Program-made: the position numbers and the translations under genes | NCBI GenBank assembly: GCA_963782595.1 | Contig: CAWAKJ010000002.1 | Span: 868,001 to 932,000, forward strand | Length of the DNA stretch: 64,000 nucleotides | Reading direction: 5' to 3' | DNA from: JAMQPK01 sp963782595 | Lineage (GTDB): Bacteria; Acidobacteriota; Vicinamibacteria; Vicinamibacterales; JAMQPK01 | The notes under the pieces: model-generated | Database searches by the model: none | The model's input: only the letters and a program-made list of their open reading frames with translations | Told to the model about the DNA's origin: nothing | Shown here: piece by piece, positions 44,551-52,552 of the stretch | Position numbering within the stretch: position 1 is the first letter of the stretch | How the letters are laid out: the number at the start of each line of letters is the position of its first letter

Positions 44551-46169
44551 GACTTTTGTCCTGTGTTGAGAATGGTGACGTTGCGAAACCGGCACGGCGG
44601 GCATCCGTGACTGACAGAGCTGGACTGCGAGGGCTCGCCCTTGCCGTCGTTGAACGATCCGCCCAGCCAGTACGACGACTTTCCGCCAATCATGTCGAGC
44701 GCGTTCCAGAACACCGGCGTGTTGCTCTGATAGGCGACGTCGCGCAGCATCCCCGCGATTTTGCCGTTGCGCACTTCGTAGTACACCTGCCCGGAGAACT
44801 GGAAGTTATACCGCTGGTTGTCGATCGACCACGAGCCGCGGTTCTTGATCACGATGCCGCGGTCGGTGGCCGCAACGATGTCGTCGAGCGTGATGTCGCG
44901 CTCGCCAGGCAGCAGCGAGATGTTCGGCATGCGTTGAAACTGCACGGCGTCCCACGACTCGGCGAACGAACAGCCGTGCGACCGGCCGACGCCGGTGAGC
45001 TTTTCGATCCACTTCGCCTGCTCGCGCGTCGTCTGGTAGTCCTTGAAGATGCCCTTCTCGATGAGGAGCCACTGGTCCGCTGGGACGCCTTCGTCGTCCC
45101 ACGCGACGCGAGAAAGCGAGCCGGCCTGCGTGCGGTCGGCTTGCACGTTCATGAACTCCGGCCCATAGCGCAGCCTGCCAATCGTCTTCTCGGGGGGCGA
45201 GACGAAACTCGTGCCCGCGTAGTTGGCTTCCTGGCCTACGGCGCGATCGAGCTCTGTCGGGTGGCCGATCGATTCGTGAATGGTCAACCACAGGTTCGTC
45301 GGGTCGAGAATGAGATCGTATTGACCAGCGTCTACGGTCTTCGCGGTGAGCTTTTCGGCGGCAATCGAGGCCCAGCGCTCGGCGTTGCCCGGCATATCGA
45401 GCGATTCGACGTACTCCCACCCTTGTCCTCGGGGCGCCGTCTCGTGTTCGTAGGTCTGAAAATCGCCGGGCGCGGTGGCCGTCGCGCTGAAGGACGGACC
45501 GACGCGGATGAACGTCTGCGTCACGTTCGTGCCCTCCGACGTCAGCAGCGTTTTCACCTCGCGCAGCAACTGAAGACCGGAGGAAACGAACCGGACGTTC
45601 TTCACCCTGAGCGCCGACTCGTTGGCCTTCAGCAGTAACGCGATTTTCTCTTCAAGCGGCACCTCGAGCGGATCGCGTTCGGCCGGTGTGATCCATGTAC
45701 CGGTGACCGGCGCGACCGTTGCGAGCTCGACCCGGTGGCGTTGCACGGCGCCTGCGGCACGCGAAAGCGCGAGGGCGTCCCTGGCCGCCTGTTGCACGCC
45801 GGCTCGCGTCATCGTGCTCGTCGCCGCAAATCCCCAGCAACCGTTGACGAGCGTACGGATGCCGAGGCCGTAGGACTCGGCGTCGGCAACCGAACTCACC
45901 TGGCGTTCGCGTGTCTGGATTTGTTGACGGCGGTAGCGCCCTACTCGTGCGTCGGCGTACGACGCTCCGGCGCTCCGCGCTACATTGAGGGCCTCACTGG
46001 CGAGCTCGATCGCAAACGGATCGGCAGCCGTGGGCGCAAGCGTTTGCTTGCCCCCCGCAGCCTTGGCGAAGGCGGGTGCCGTCAAGCCGCCATGCAGCCG
46101 GCTGGCGACGAGGGCCGCTGCCGTTGCAGCGGTTGCGCCGATGAACTCGCGTCTGGTCGAACTGGACAT
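44547..46169 (-). CDS. tldD: TldD-type metalloprotease subunit with Tat signal
   Basis: The 540-residue protein has the TldD zinc motif HESIGHPTELD (HExxxH), along with YADARVGRYRRQQIQTRE at the N-terminus and SQSSSVSHGCPPCRFRN near the C-terminus. The first 25 residues (STRREFIGATAATAAALVAS) form a twin-arginine signal, which is unusual because classical TldD is cytoplasmic. The downstream TldE starts within its stop codon. Peptide substrates cannot be predicted; no RiPP precursor was seen next to the pair. Confidence 0.88.
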   Translation of the reverse strand: MSSSTRREFIGATAATAAALVASRLHGGLTAPAFAKAAGGKQTLAPTAADPFAIELASEALNVARSAGASYADARVGRYRRQQIQTRERQVSSVADAESYGLGIRTLVNGCWGFAATSTMTRAGVQQAARDALALSRAAGAVQRHRVELATVAPVTGTWITPAERDPLEVPLEEKIALLLKANESALRVKNVRFVSSGLQLLREVKTLLTSEGTNVTQTFIRVGPSFSATATAPGDFQTYEHETAPRGQGWEYVESLDMPGNAERWASIAAEKLTAKTVDAGQYDLILDPTNLWLTIHESIGHPTELDRAVGQEANYAGTSFVSPPEKTIGRLRYGPEFMNVQADRTQAGSLSRVAWDDEGVPADQWLLIEKGIFKDYQTTREQAKWIEKLTGVGRSHGCSFAESWDAVQFQRMPNISLLPGERDITLDDIVAATDRGIVIKNRGSWSIDNQRYNFQFSGQVYYEVRNGKIAGMLRDVAYQSNTPVFWNALDMIGGKSSYWLGGSFNDGKGEPSQSSSVSHGCPPCRFRNVTILNTGQKS

Positions 46170-46214
46170 AGAGCCTCACACGCACGTGAAGATGCTAGAC
46201 TGAAAATCAGAAGA

Positions 46215-46249
46215 GTAGGGCGGGTCTTGAACTGCAAGACCCGCCCTAC
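46215..46249. repeat. Perfect 14-bp hairpin between tldD and DUF6152
   Basis: GTAGGGCGGGTCTT and AAGACCCGCCCTAC form an exact 14-bp stem around a 7-base loop, 18 bases before the DUF6152 start. The same hairpin occurs at 52312 and, in damaged form, at 29144 and 62493. Confidence 0.7.
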
Positions 46250-46266
46250 AACACGAGAGGTGCATT

Positions 46267-46629
46267 ATGAACTTGCCTGCCACCCTCATAGCGCTTGTCA
46301 TGATAGCAGCCGCGCCGGCGATGGCCCATCACGGATGGGCAGGATATTTAGATCAGGAATTCGAGATTACCGGGACCGTGGAAACTCCGGTGAAGCTCGC
46401 CGGACCACACGGCACCATGCAGATCAAAGTGGATGGACAGATCTGGGACATCACGCTTGCCCCGCCGCCGCGTGTTGAGAGCTCTGGGCTGCAGGCGACG
46501 ACCATCCCGGTGGGTGCGAAGGTGACGGTGCACGGTCATCGGCATCGCGATCCGAAGCGGTTCGAGGTGAAGACCGAGCGCGTGATGTACAACGGGAAGG
46601 TCTACAACGTGTACCCAGATCGAAAGTAG
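46267..46629 (+). CDS. Secreted DUF6152 family protein
   Basis: The 120-residue protein has a signal peptide ending AMA, then HHGWAGYLDQEFEITGTV, the conserved start of DUF6152 proteins, with a beta-rich domain. Family function is unknown. Its TAG shares a base with the GTG start of the next membrane protein, so the two are translated together. An ATG 46267 start with GAGAGG upstream is clear. Confidence 0.82.
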   Translation: MNLPATLIALVMIAAAPAMAHHGWAGYLDQEFEITGTVETPVKLAGPHGTMQIKVDGQIWDITLAPPPRVESSGLQATTIPVGAKVTVHGHRHRDPKRFEVKTERVMYNGKVYNVYPDRK

Positions 46630-47114
46630 TGCGCGACGCCTTCGTCTGGGTGGAGCGGTCTGCGCTGGGCGAGTTCATGCGCGAGTCCAGCCTCTGGACG
46701 TACCCGATCGTCAATCTGCTTCACGTCTTCGGCATCGGTGCGTTGTTCGGCGCCTCACTGATTATCGATCTTCGGCTGTTGGGCGTATGGCGTAACGTGC
46801 CGTTGCGCTCGGTGACGAAAACGGCGGTGCCTGTCGCTGCCGGCGGACTGTTCCTTGCCATTGCCACGGGCGCCGGTCTGTTCGCGACACAGGCAACCGA
46901 CTACCTGGGTAATCCCTTTCTGTTGATCAAGTTCTCGGCGATTGCCGTCGGTCTGGGAAATGCCGCGGCGGTGCGGGCCTCTCCCGGGTGGCAGGCGCGT
47001 GGCGTTCGCGATCTCTCGCCGCGCGAGCATCGCCGTCTCGCGGTGGTCGGCGGGATTTCGCTGGTGTCGTGGGTTGCCGCAATCGCCGCTGGGCGGTTGA
47101 TTGCGTATTGGTAG
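46629..47114 (+). CDS. DUF6644 family membrane protein
   Basis: The 161-residue protein has about four membrane helices, such as PIVNLLHVFGIGALFGASLIIDLRLLGV and VPVAAGGLFLAIATGAGLF. It matches the DUF6644 type found beside DUF6152 genes. The GTG start overlaps the previous stop. Conserved histidine in NLLHVFG could bind haem, as in small cytochrome-like proteins, but this is speculative. Confidence 0.78.
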   Translation: MRDAFVWVERSALGEFMRESSLWTYPIVNLLHVFGIGALFGASLIIDLRLLGVWRNVPLRSVTKTAVPVAAGGLFLAIATGAGLFATQATDYLGNPFLLIKFSAIAVGLGNAAAVRASPGWQARGVRDLSPREHRRLAVVGGISLVSWVAAIAAGRLIAYW

Positions 47115-47122
47115 GCTTCGCC

Positions 47123-47154
47123 AGGGACCAGCACCACCAACCACCAACCACCAA
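47123..47154. repeat. ACCACCAACCACCAAC tandem tract
   Basis: A tract of ACCACCAACC units lies between the convergent DUF6644 and propeller genes. It is the reverse-complement form of the GGTTGGTGG tracts at 23112 and corresponds to that at 63151. It may have arisen by slippage or insertion. Confidence 0.5.
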
Positions 47155-47994
47155 CTAAACAAAGTCTATTCTGAAGATATACCCATGGGTCGGCGAGACG
47201 TCGTCCGGCCAGCCTGGGTGGATGCCGGCGTCGCTGCTGTAGAGCGCGCCGTTATACCAGGCGAGACCGTGCGGATCGCTCGCGCCCTTCTCGAACGACG
47301 CCGTCGCGAGCGTCCGTCCGGTTGCGGCGTCGTATTGAATCAAGCCTGCCGCGCCGTCTGCAGCCCCCGTGACCAGCCAGATGGAATTGTCCTGGCGGTT
47401 GTACGCCATCCCGTGTGCGCGCGGCACGTTGTAGTTAATGAAGAATTCGGGCTGCCACGTTTTTGCGTCGACGCGCAGGATGCCTCGCATGCGGAGCGCG
47501 GCAATGTACAGCTTGCCGTCGACGTACTCGATGCCGTGGCATCCGCCGCCGTTGTCCTTGGGGCCAAGCGGGATCTGCCGGTGTGAGATCACCTTGCCGT
47601 TCAAGTCGAGCTCGAAGATGCCTTGTGGCGCTGCATTCGCCGCCATCCACACGTGACCACCGCCCCAGGCGATGCCGCTCGTGTTCTTCGACGGCGTCTT
47701 GGTGGTCTTCAGGAGCTTGCCTTCCCAATCGGTGAGAACGGCGTTGTCTGACTTCTGTTCGCCGATCCACAAGCCTTCAGGCGCGACCGCGATGCCGTTC
47801 GGGTACCCTTCCGGGCTCTTGAAGAGGGCCACGGTCTTGATCTTCTTGACAGGAATCGGCGGCGGGGCATTTCGGTTGCCTTCGCCGAGGAACGTGGATC
47901 CCTGGCGGGGCTGCGGAGCTTGCGCGTGCGCCAGACCTGTGCCTATCAGCCCAGCACCGACCGTTTCGAGGAACGCTCTTCGCTTGATCGCCAT
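47155..47994 (-). CDS. Tat-exported beta-propeller (Vgb/SMP-30-like)
   Basis: The 279-residue protein has a twin-arginine signal (MAIKRRAFLETVGAGLIGTG) and a six-bladed propeller pattern: YPNGIAVAPEGLWIGEQ, TSGIAWGGGHVWMAAN, CHGIEYVDGKLYIAAL, AHGMAYNRQDNSIWLV and SDPHGLAWYNGALYSSD. It resembles Vgb-like or gluconolactonase propellers. Catalytic metal residues were not verified. ATG 47994 is chosen for the Tat signal and a GGGAG site. The methyltransferase gene starts upstream on the same strand. Confidence 0.75.
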   Translation of the reverse strand: MAIKRRAFLETVGAGLIGTGLAHAQAPQPRQGSTFLGEGNRNAPPPIPVKKIKTVALFKSPEGYPNGIAVAPEGLWIGEQKSDNAVLTDWEGKLLKTTKTPSKNTSGIAWGGGHVWMAANAAPQGIFELDLNGKVISHRQIPLGPKDNGGGCHGIEYVDGKLYIAALRMRGILRVDAKTWQPEFFINYNVPRAHGMAYNRQDNSIWLVTGAADGAAGLIQYDAATGRTLATASFEKGASDPHGLAWYNGALYSSDAGIHPGWPDDVSPTHGYIFRIDFV

Positions 47995-48059
47995 GCGGCT
48001 CCCATCCTCTCCTAGGAAGACCTGATTTTCCGGGACCGCGACATGGTACCTGAACCGCG

Positions 48060-48740
48060 CTATTTTTTCGCAAAAATCAGAATGTGCTGGCGGGGGAGAC
48101 GGTCGTCGACGCTCGACAGTTTCCATCCTTCGGCCTCGAGCTCCTGTCTGGCCTCTGCCACCGACATTTTGTGTTCAAAGCGAATGGGTACGTCGGGATC
48201 TTCCTTGCGGTATTCGAGCAGCACGAGACGTCCATCAGGTTTCACGGCTGCACGCAAGGCTCGCAGCATCTTCTGCGGCTCCGAGAACTCGTGATAGACA
48301 TCGACCATCAGCACGAGGTCCAGGGACGCGGCCGGAAGCCGTGGATCGTCCACAGCGCCGTGCACGAGGGTGACGTTCGCGACACGCTCGCGCGCGAGCC
48401 GTACGGTGAGCATCTTCAGCATCTCGGGCTGAAGATCGTTGGCGTAGACGCGTCCCTTCGGGCCGACGCGGGATGCGAGCCGGACGGTGAAGTAACCCGA
48501 GCCCGCACCGACATCGGCGACCGTCAATCCGGTGAGCGTGCCCAGGGCATCGAGGGCCTTGTCCGGTTCTTCCTCGAGCTCGCGCTCGGACCGCTCGAGC
48601 CACTCCGCGCCCTGCCATCCCATCACGTTCGCGAACCGCCTGCCTGAGACAGGGTGAACGCCAGGGGTGAGGACGGTCTGCGCGAAGGTCACACCGGCAG
48701 CCGCCAATGCGGCGATCACAGTGAATTTCAGTTGCCGCAT
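48060..48740 (-). CDS. Class I SAM-dependent methyltransferase with signal peptide
   Basis: The 226-residue protein has a Rossmann-type methyltransferase core: VADVGAGSGYFTVRLASRVG (motif I), VYANDLQPEMLKML, NVTLVHGAVDDPRLP, LDLVLMVDVYHEF and GRLVLLEYRKED. Its first 21 residues read as a signal peptide (MRQLKFTVIAALAAAGVTFAQ). Export of a SAM-dependent enzyme is unusual; the alternative is an inner-membrane anchor or a misassigned start. Chosen start ATG 48740 is the first in-frame with a signal. Substrate unknown. Confidence 0.75.
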   Translation of the reverse strand: MRQLKFTVIAALAAAGVTFAQTVLTPGVHPVSGRRFANVMGWQGAEWLERSERELEEEPDKALDALGTLTGLTVADVGAGSGYFTVRLASRVGPKGRVYANDLQPEMLKMLTVRLARERVANVTLVHGAVDDPRLPAASLDLVLMVDVYHEFSEPQKMLRALRAAVKPDGRLVLLEYRKEDPDVPIRFEHKMSVAEARQELEAEGWKLSSVDDRLPRQHILIFAKK

Positions 48741-48779
48741 GAGGCATGAGTTTATACTTCGCCCGCGAGCCAGACCATC

Positions 48780-49412
48780 ATGATCAACTACGAGGTATTT
48801 CGCGGGCGCGACGCAGACGAGACGGCGAGACTGCTCGGCGAAGCGTTCAGCGAACGCGATCCGCCGGCCGTCGCCGCCGGGTTGACGTTCGGCGAGTTCG
48901 AGCACTTCGTTCGTGTCTTGTGTCCCAAAGCCGAGATAGAAGGACTGTCGATCGTCGCCCGTTCAGCCGCGACGGGCGAAATGGTGGGGGCGCTCCTGGC
49001 GGAGGATTCCGCATCGGGGATGCCCGACGGACTCGACACGTTGAGTCCGAAGTTCAATCCGATCTTCGACATCCTTGGACGACTGGATGCCGAGTATCGC
49101 AAGGGTGGGTCGCCTCGTCACGGCGAATCTTTGCACCTGTTCCTCCTTGGTGTCGCGCGGAGTCACACAGGTCAGGGAATCGGCCAGGGTCTGGTTGCGG
49201 CGTGTCTGAAGAACGCGGCGCCGAGACGGTTCCAGGTGGCGGTGACCGAGGCCACCAATTTAACGTCGCAGCACATTTTTCGCCGGCAGGGTTTTGTGGA
49301 ACGCGTGCGGTGTTCGTATTTAGAGCATCGATTCGAGGGGCGGGCTCTTTTCACGTCGATCGCGGCGGAACATGGCGGACCGATTTTGCTGGATAGGGTG
49401 CTGGACGTGTGA
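48780..49412 (+). CDS. GNAT family N-acetyltransferase
   Basis: The 210-residue protein has a GNAT-type acetyl-CoA motif (LFLLGVARSHTGQGIGQGLVAACLKNA), then VAVTEATNLTSQHIFRRQGFVERVR, typical of the C-terminal half of the fold. It could acetylate a small molecule or protein N-terminus; no substrate can be inferred. Divergent from the methyltransferase gene with about 39 bases between starts. Confidence 0.8.
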   Translation: MINYEVFRGRDADETARLLGEAFSERDPPAVAAGLTFGEFEHFVRVLCPKAEIEGLSIVARSAATGEMVGALLAEDSASGMPDGLDTLSPKFNPIFDILGRLDAEYRKGGSPRHGESLHLFLLGVARSHTGQGIGQGLVAACLKNAAPRRFQVAVTEATNLTSQHIFRRQGFVERVRCSYLEHRFEGRALFTSIAAEHGGPILLDRVLDV

Positions 49413-49501
49413 CGCCAGTCGAAAGGCGCTAGTCGGAAGTCGTTAGTCGCAAGTCGAGTCGCTGCAGCGCCTTTCACAACCGTGTAACGTCGCACGGGCG
49501 G

Positions 49502-49750
49502 TTGGGTTGGCCTTGCTGCAGCGCGAAGCCGTGCGCAGGCGGCCGACCCGCCGCGCCTGACCGCGCGAGAAGCCTCGGGGACTCGAGCGAGGTTGACCGA
49601 GCGAAGGCAGGGACCTCGCGTCGGGCGGTCATCGTTGGGCCTCGCAGCGCGCGTCCGGCCCCGGCCCGCCTCCGCCAAGGCTTCGGCGCGTCCGCCGTAG
49701 CTTCGCGAAGGCGGAAGCTTCGGATTCGCGCTGCAGCAAGGCCAACCCAA
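49502..49750. mobile_element. MITE-like element with 26-bp terminal inverted repeats (in 404-bp gap)
   Basis: TTGGGTTGGCCTTGCTGCAG at 49502 continues to 49527 and is exactly repeated, inverted, at 49725-49750. The 249-bp segment between has no gene. Its right part contains a GCCGTAGCTTCGCGAAGGC palindrome. Because the ends are symmetrical, both strands open a spurious frame beginning MGWPCCSA. No transposase and no clear target-site duplication were found. The rest of the 49413-49816 gap holds simple AGTCG-type repeats (near 49413-49465) and a GTAGTGTCC repeat copy at 49775. Confidence 0.7.
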
Positions 49751-49774
49751 GCGACTTCGGGCTGGACGCTACTC

Positions 49775-49802
49775 GGTCCGGCTAAAGCCGGACACTACGT
49801 AC
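49775..49802. repeat. GTAGTGTCC-family palindromic repeat
   Basis: GGTCCGGCTAAAGCCGGAC followed by ACTACGTAC is the reverse-complement form of the repeat at 31986. It sits immediately downstream of the MITE-like element and before the end of the YjbR-like gene. Confidence 0.65.
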
Positions 49803-49816
49803 AACTGAAAAGCGCT

Positions 49817-50203
49817 CTAATGCTGCGGCCTGCGGTTGCGAGTAGTACGCTTGTCGGGATTCGCATACCGCCACGCCATTTCGAGTATCTCGCGCAGATC
49901 GCTCCGCGCGACGTGGTTCAGCCGCACCAGAACCACGGGATAGCTCGCGTAGTGCTTCCGTAAGTAGTACGTGGAGGGGTCTTTGACAATCAGCAGGTCG
50001 CGGTTCACAAAGCCAACCTGAACAACAAGCGAATCCGGATCGGCCGACTTGTTGATCGCAAGGCACGCGAGCATCTTGCCGCGCAGCTTCAGCGCAGGCG
50101 AACCGTACATCGTGCCCTCCTGCACGTCAGGTAGAGCGAGTCCCAATTCTTGCACCAGCTCGAACGCCTTCGATGCGGGCCGCGCATGGCTCCTGGACGG
50201 CAT
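49817..50203 (-). CDS. MmcQ/YjbR-like protein
   Basis: The 128-residue protein has a pattern typical of the YjbR/CyaY-like fold: PDVQEGTMYGSPALKLRGKMLACLAINK, VVQVGFVNRDLLI and PSTYYLRKHYASYPVVLVRLNHV. Members are often called DNA-binding but functions are not established. Divergent from hupE. Its start codon ATG 50203 is preceded by a non-standard ribosome site. Confidence 0.7.
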   Translation of the reverse strand: MPSRSHARPASKAFELVQELGLALPDVQEGTMYGSPALKLRGKMLACLAINKSADPDSLVVQVGFVNRDLLIVKDPSTYYLRKHYASYPVVLVRLNHVARSDLREILEMAWRYANPDKRTTRNRRPQH

Positions 50204-50299
50204 GGCGGGAGTGTAGCCGAACCCGGCAATCTACGAATCTGCCAATCTGCCAACTGCCAATGGTGCGTAGTGTGTTTTGTGCACTACCATGTCGCATCC

Positions 50300-51382
50300 A
50301 TGCTCAAGGTCGCGTGGCTGGCAGCGCTCGCGTGTGGTTTCGCGTCGGTGGCCCACGCCCATCCCGTCCCATTCAGCTATATCGACGTGCGGGTCCAACT
50401 GCCTGCCGTCGAGATCTCCATCGTCGCGCACATCTTCGATATTGGAAACGATCTCGGGATTCAGCCACCCGAAAAGCTGCTCGAACCCGAGATACTCAAG
50501 GCCCGGGGAAGTGCAGTCACTCAGCTTCTGGCCAGTCGTCTACAGATAGCCGCCGACGGAAGCCCGCTGGCAAACCTCACCTGGTCGCCGCCCGAGTCGT
50601 TGCCCGAACGTCAGTCGATCCGGCTCCGGGGCAGGTCGAGCCTCGCCCGGCCGATCGGACGGTTGGACGTCGCGACCGTGATGTTTCCGTACGATCCCCA
50701 ACACAGGACGTTTCTCAACGTTTACGAGAGCGGCGAAGTGGCCGCGCAGGCCATTCTGGACAAAAACAAGACAACTTTTCAGTACTTCACCGGGACCCAC
50801 CAGGGTATCTGGGCCGTGATGGAGAAATTCGTGCCTTCGGGCATCCACCACATCCTGATTGGGCCCGATCATCTAATGTTTCTGGCCGGCCTGCTCCTGC
50901 TCGGCGGGACGCTCCGGCAGTTGTTGCTCGTTGTTACGGCCTTCACCATCGCCCACAGCATCACGCTCTCGCTCGCGGCGCTCGGGATGGTCATACCGCC
51001 GGCCAATGCGATTGAGCCGGCCATCGCGTTGAGCGTGGTCTATGTGGGCGCCGACAATCTGCTGGTACGAGCAGGCGGCCGCGATACACGGGCCTGGGTG
51101 GCCTTTGCGTTCGGCCTGATTCACGGTTTCGGGTTCGCAAACGTCCTGCGCGAGATGGATTTGCCTGGCCGGGCGCTCGGATGGACGCTGTTCTCATTTA
51201 ATATAGGGGTCGAAATCGGCCAGCTGGCCGTCGTGGTTCTCGTCGCGTCGCTGTTCGCATGGGTTCGATCGCGCAGCGAGGCCGCCGGGAGGCGCCTCGC
51301 GGTCGGCGGCTCGATCGTCGTGATGCTGGCCGGCGCAGTCTGGTTCGTTCAACGGGTCTTCTTTCCTGGAGGCACGACATGA
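50300..51382 (+). CDS. HupE/UreJ family membrane protein
   Basis: The 360-residue protein has a signal-like N-terminus, an extracytoplasmic domain of about 170 residues, then six or so membrane helices with the family motifs SGIHHILIGPDHLMFLAGLLL and AFAFGLIHGFGFANVL. HupE/UreJ proteins transport nickel or cobalt. Histidines in the helices may bind the metal. ATG 50300 is chosen for the signal. The stop overlaps the metallo-beta-lactamase start (ATGA). Confidence 0.82.
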   Translation: MLKVAWLAALACGFASVAHAHPVPFSYIDVRVQLPAVEISIVAHIFDIGNDLGIQPPEKLLEPEILKARGSAVTQLLASRLQIAADGSPLANLTWSPPESLPERQSIRLRGRSSLARPIGRLDVATVMFPYDPQHRTFLNVYESGEVAAQAILDKNKTTFQYFTGTHQGIWAVMEKFVPSGIHHILIGPDHLMFLAGLLLLGGTLRQLLLVVTAFTIAHSITLSLAALGMVIPPANAIEPAIALSVVYVGADNLLVRAGGRDTRAWVAFAFGLIHGFGFANVLREMDLPGRALGWTLFSFNIGVEIGQLAVVVLVASLFAWVRSRSEAAGRRLAVGGSIVVMLAGAVWFVQRVFFPGGTT

Positions 51383-52302
51383 AGCGCATGGTTCTTCTCA
51401 CAGCCTTGATCGCTGTCGGCGCACTGACGTTCGTCGTTGCGCAGCAGGGTGGGCAAAAGCCCATGGTGGTCGAGGTCGAAAAGCTCAAAGACAACCTGTT
51501 TGTACTCAAGGGTGGCGGTGGCAACACGACCGTCTTCGTCCAGTCCGACGGCATCACTGTCGTTGACACGAAGAACCCCGGATGGGGAGCACCGATTCTG
51601 GCCAAGATCAAGGAACTGAGCCCGAAGCCGGTGACGACCATCATCAACACCCACACTCACGGCGATCATGTGAGCGGCAACGTCGAGTTTCCGGCGACCG
51701 TCGATGTCGTCGTGCAGGAGAACACCGCGACCAACATGAAGCAGATGCGGCCCGTCACTGGCATGACCAAGCCTGGCGCGCCGCCACCAACGAACATCTT
51801 CGAGCAGAATCAGGGGAGAGGTCTTCCGAAGCGCACTTTCAAGGATCGGATGACGCTCTTCAAGGGGCCCGATCAGATCGAGCTGTACTACTTCGGCCGC
51901 GGACACACGAACGGCGATGCGTGGATACTGTTTCCGACGCTGCGCGTCGTGTCGGCCGGCGACATCGTCTCCGGCAAAAATCTGCCGCTGCTCGACGCGA
52001 ATAACGGCGGGAGTGGTCTCGAGATCGGCGATACCATCGCGAAAGCGCATAGCACCTTCAGCAAACTGGCCGACACTGCCGTCACGGGGCACAGCGTCAA
52101 CATGAATATGAACGAGCTCATGGAATACGCGACGTTCAACCGTGAATTTGCGGCCATGGTGCGCGAGGGGAAAAAGTCGGGCAAGAGCGCGGAGGAAGTG
52201 GCGAAAGCATGGCAACAGCCGGCGAAATACACCGGTTATGCGGAGCCGCAACCCGCTCGATTGAGCACAAACGTTCAGGTCATCTACGACGAGATCAAGT
52301 AG
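51379..52302 (+). CDS. Exported metallo-beta-lactamase-fold hydrolase
   Basis: The 307-residue protein has a signal peptide (ALIAVGALTFVVAQ) and the MBL zinc motif NTHTHGDHVSGN (HxHxDH), plus FGRGHTNGDAWI and a later TGHSV. It resembles periplasmic MBL hydrolases with unknown substrates. Translationally coupled to HupE, so a metal-supply role for the neighbour is a possible link, but unproven. Confidence 0.85.
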   Translation: MKRMVLLTALIAVGALTFVVAQQGGQKPMVVEVEKLKDNLFVLKGGGGNTTVFVQSDGITVVDTKNPGWGAPILAKIKELSPKPVTTIINTHTHGDHVSGNVEFPATVDVVVQENTATNMKQMRPVTGMTKPGAPPPTNIFEQNQGRGLPKRTFKDRMTLFKGPDQIELYYFGRGHTNGDAWILFPTLRVVSAGDIVSGKNLPLLDANNGGSGLEIGDTIAKAHSTFSKLADTAVTGHSVNMNMNELMEYATFNREFAAMVREGKKSGKSAEEVAKAWQQPAKYTGYAEPQPARLSTNVQVIYDEIK

Positions 52303-52311
52303 CAATCGTCC

Positions 52312-52350
52312 GTAGGGCGGGTCTTACCGGTCCTGTAAGACCCGCCCTAC
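52312..52350. terminator. 16-bp hairpin after the MBL gene
   Basis: GTAGGGCGGGTCTTAC at 52312-52327 and GTAAGACCCGCCCTAC at 52335-52350 form a perfect 16-bp stem around CGGTCCT. It lies 9 bases after the MBL stop and could end transcription, although no U-tract follows. Confidence 0.6.
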
Positions 52351-52419
52351 ATTTCCCCCGAAGTATGGAGACTGTGTCCCTGCGGATACAGGAAATTCCG
52401 GGCAAGTCCCAACATTTTC

Positions 52420-52448
52420 TTGACTTGTTGCCACGGCACCCCTACATT
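52420..52448 (+). promoter_or_regulatory. Candidate sigma-70 promoter for the protease gene
   Basis: TTGACT (52420-52425) and TACATT (52443-52448) are separated by exactly 17 bases, close to the sigma-70 consensus, and point towards the protease gene that starts at 52553. The leader would be about 100 bases. No other well-spaced pair was seen in the 250-bp gap. Confidence 0.45.
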
Positions 52449-52552
52449 TGATAGACAGCCTGAACGCTTCCCCGAGTGTCCAGGTTCCCACAACAAGCAG
52501 AAACTCAGAATGTGTCGGGCCCAGGGGGCCCCTCACGGCGGAGCCGCAGCCT

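Noticed and set aside
49502..49963. Frames starting MGWPCCSA on both strands
   Set aside because: They arise from the perfect inverted ends of the MITE-like element; the same opening residues appear on each strand and no downstream domain follows.
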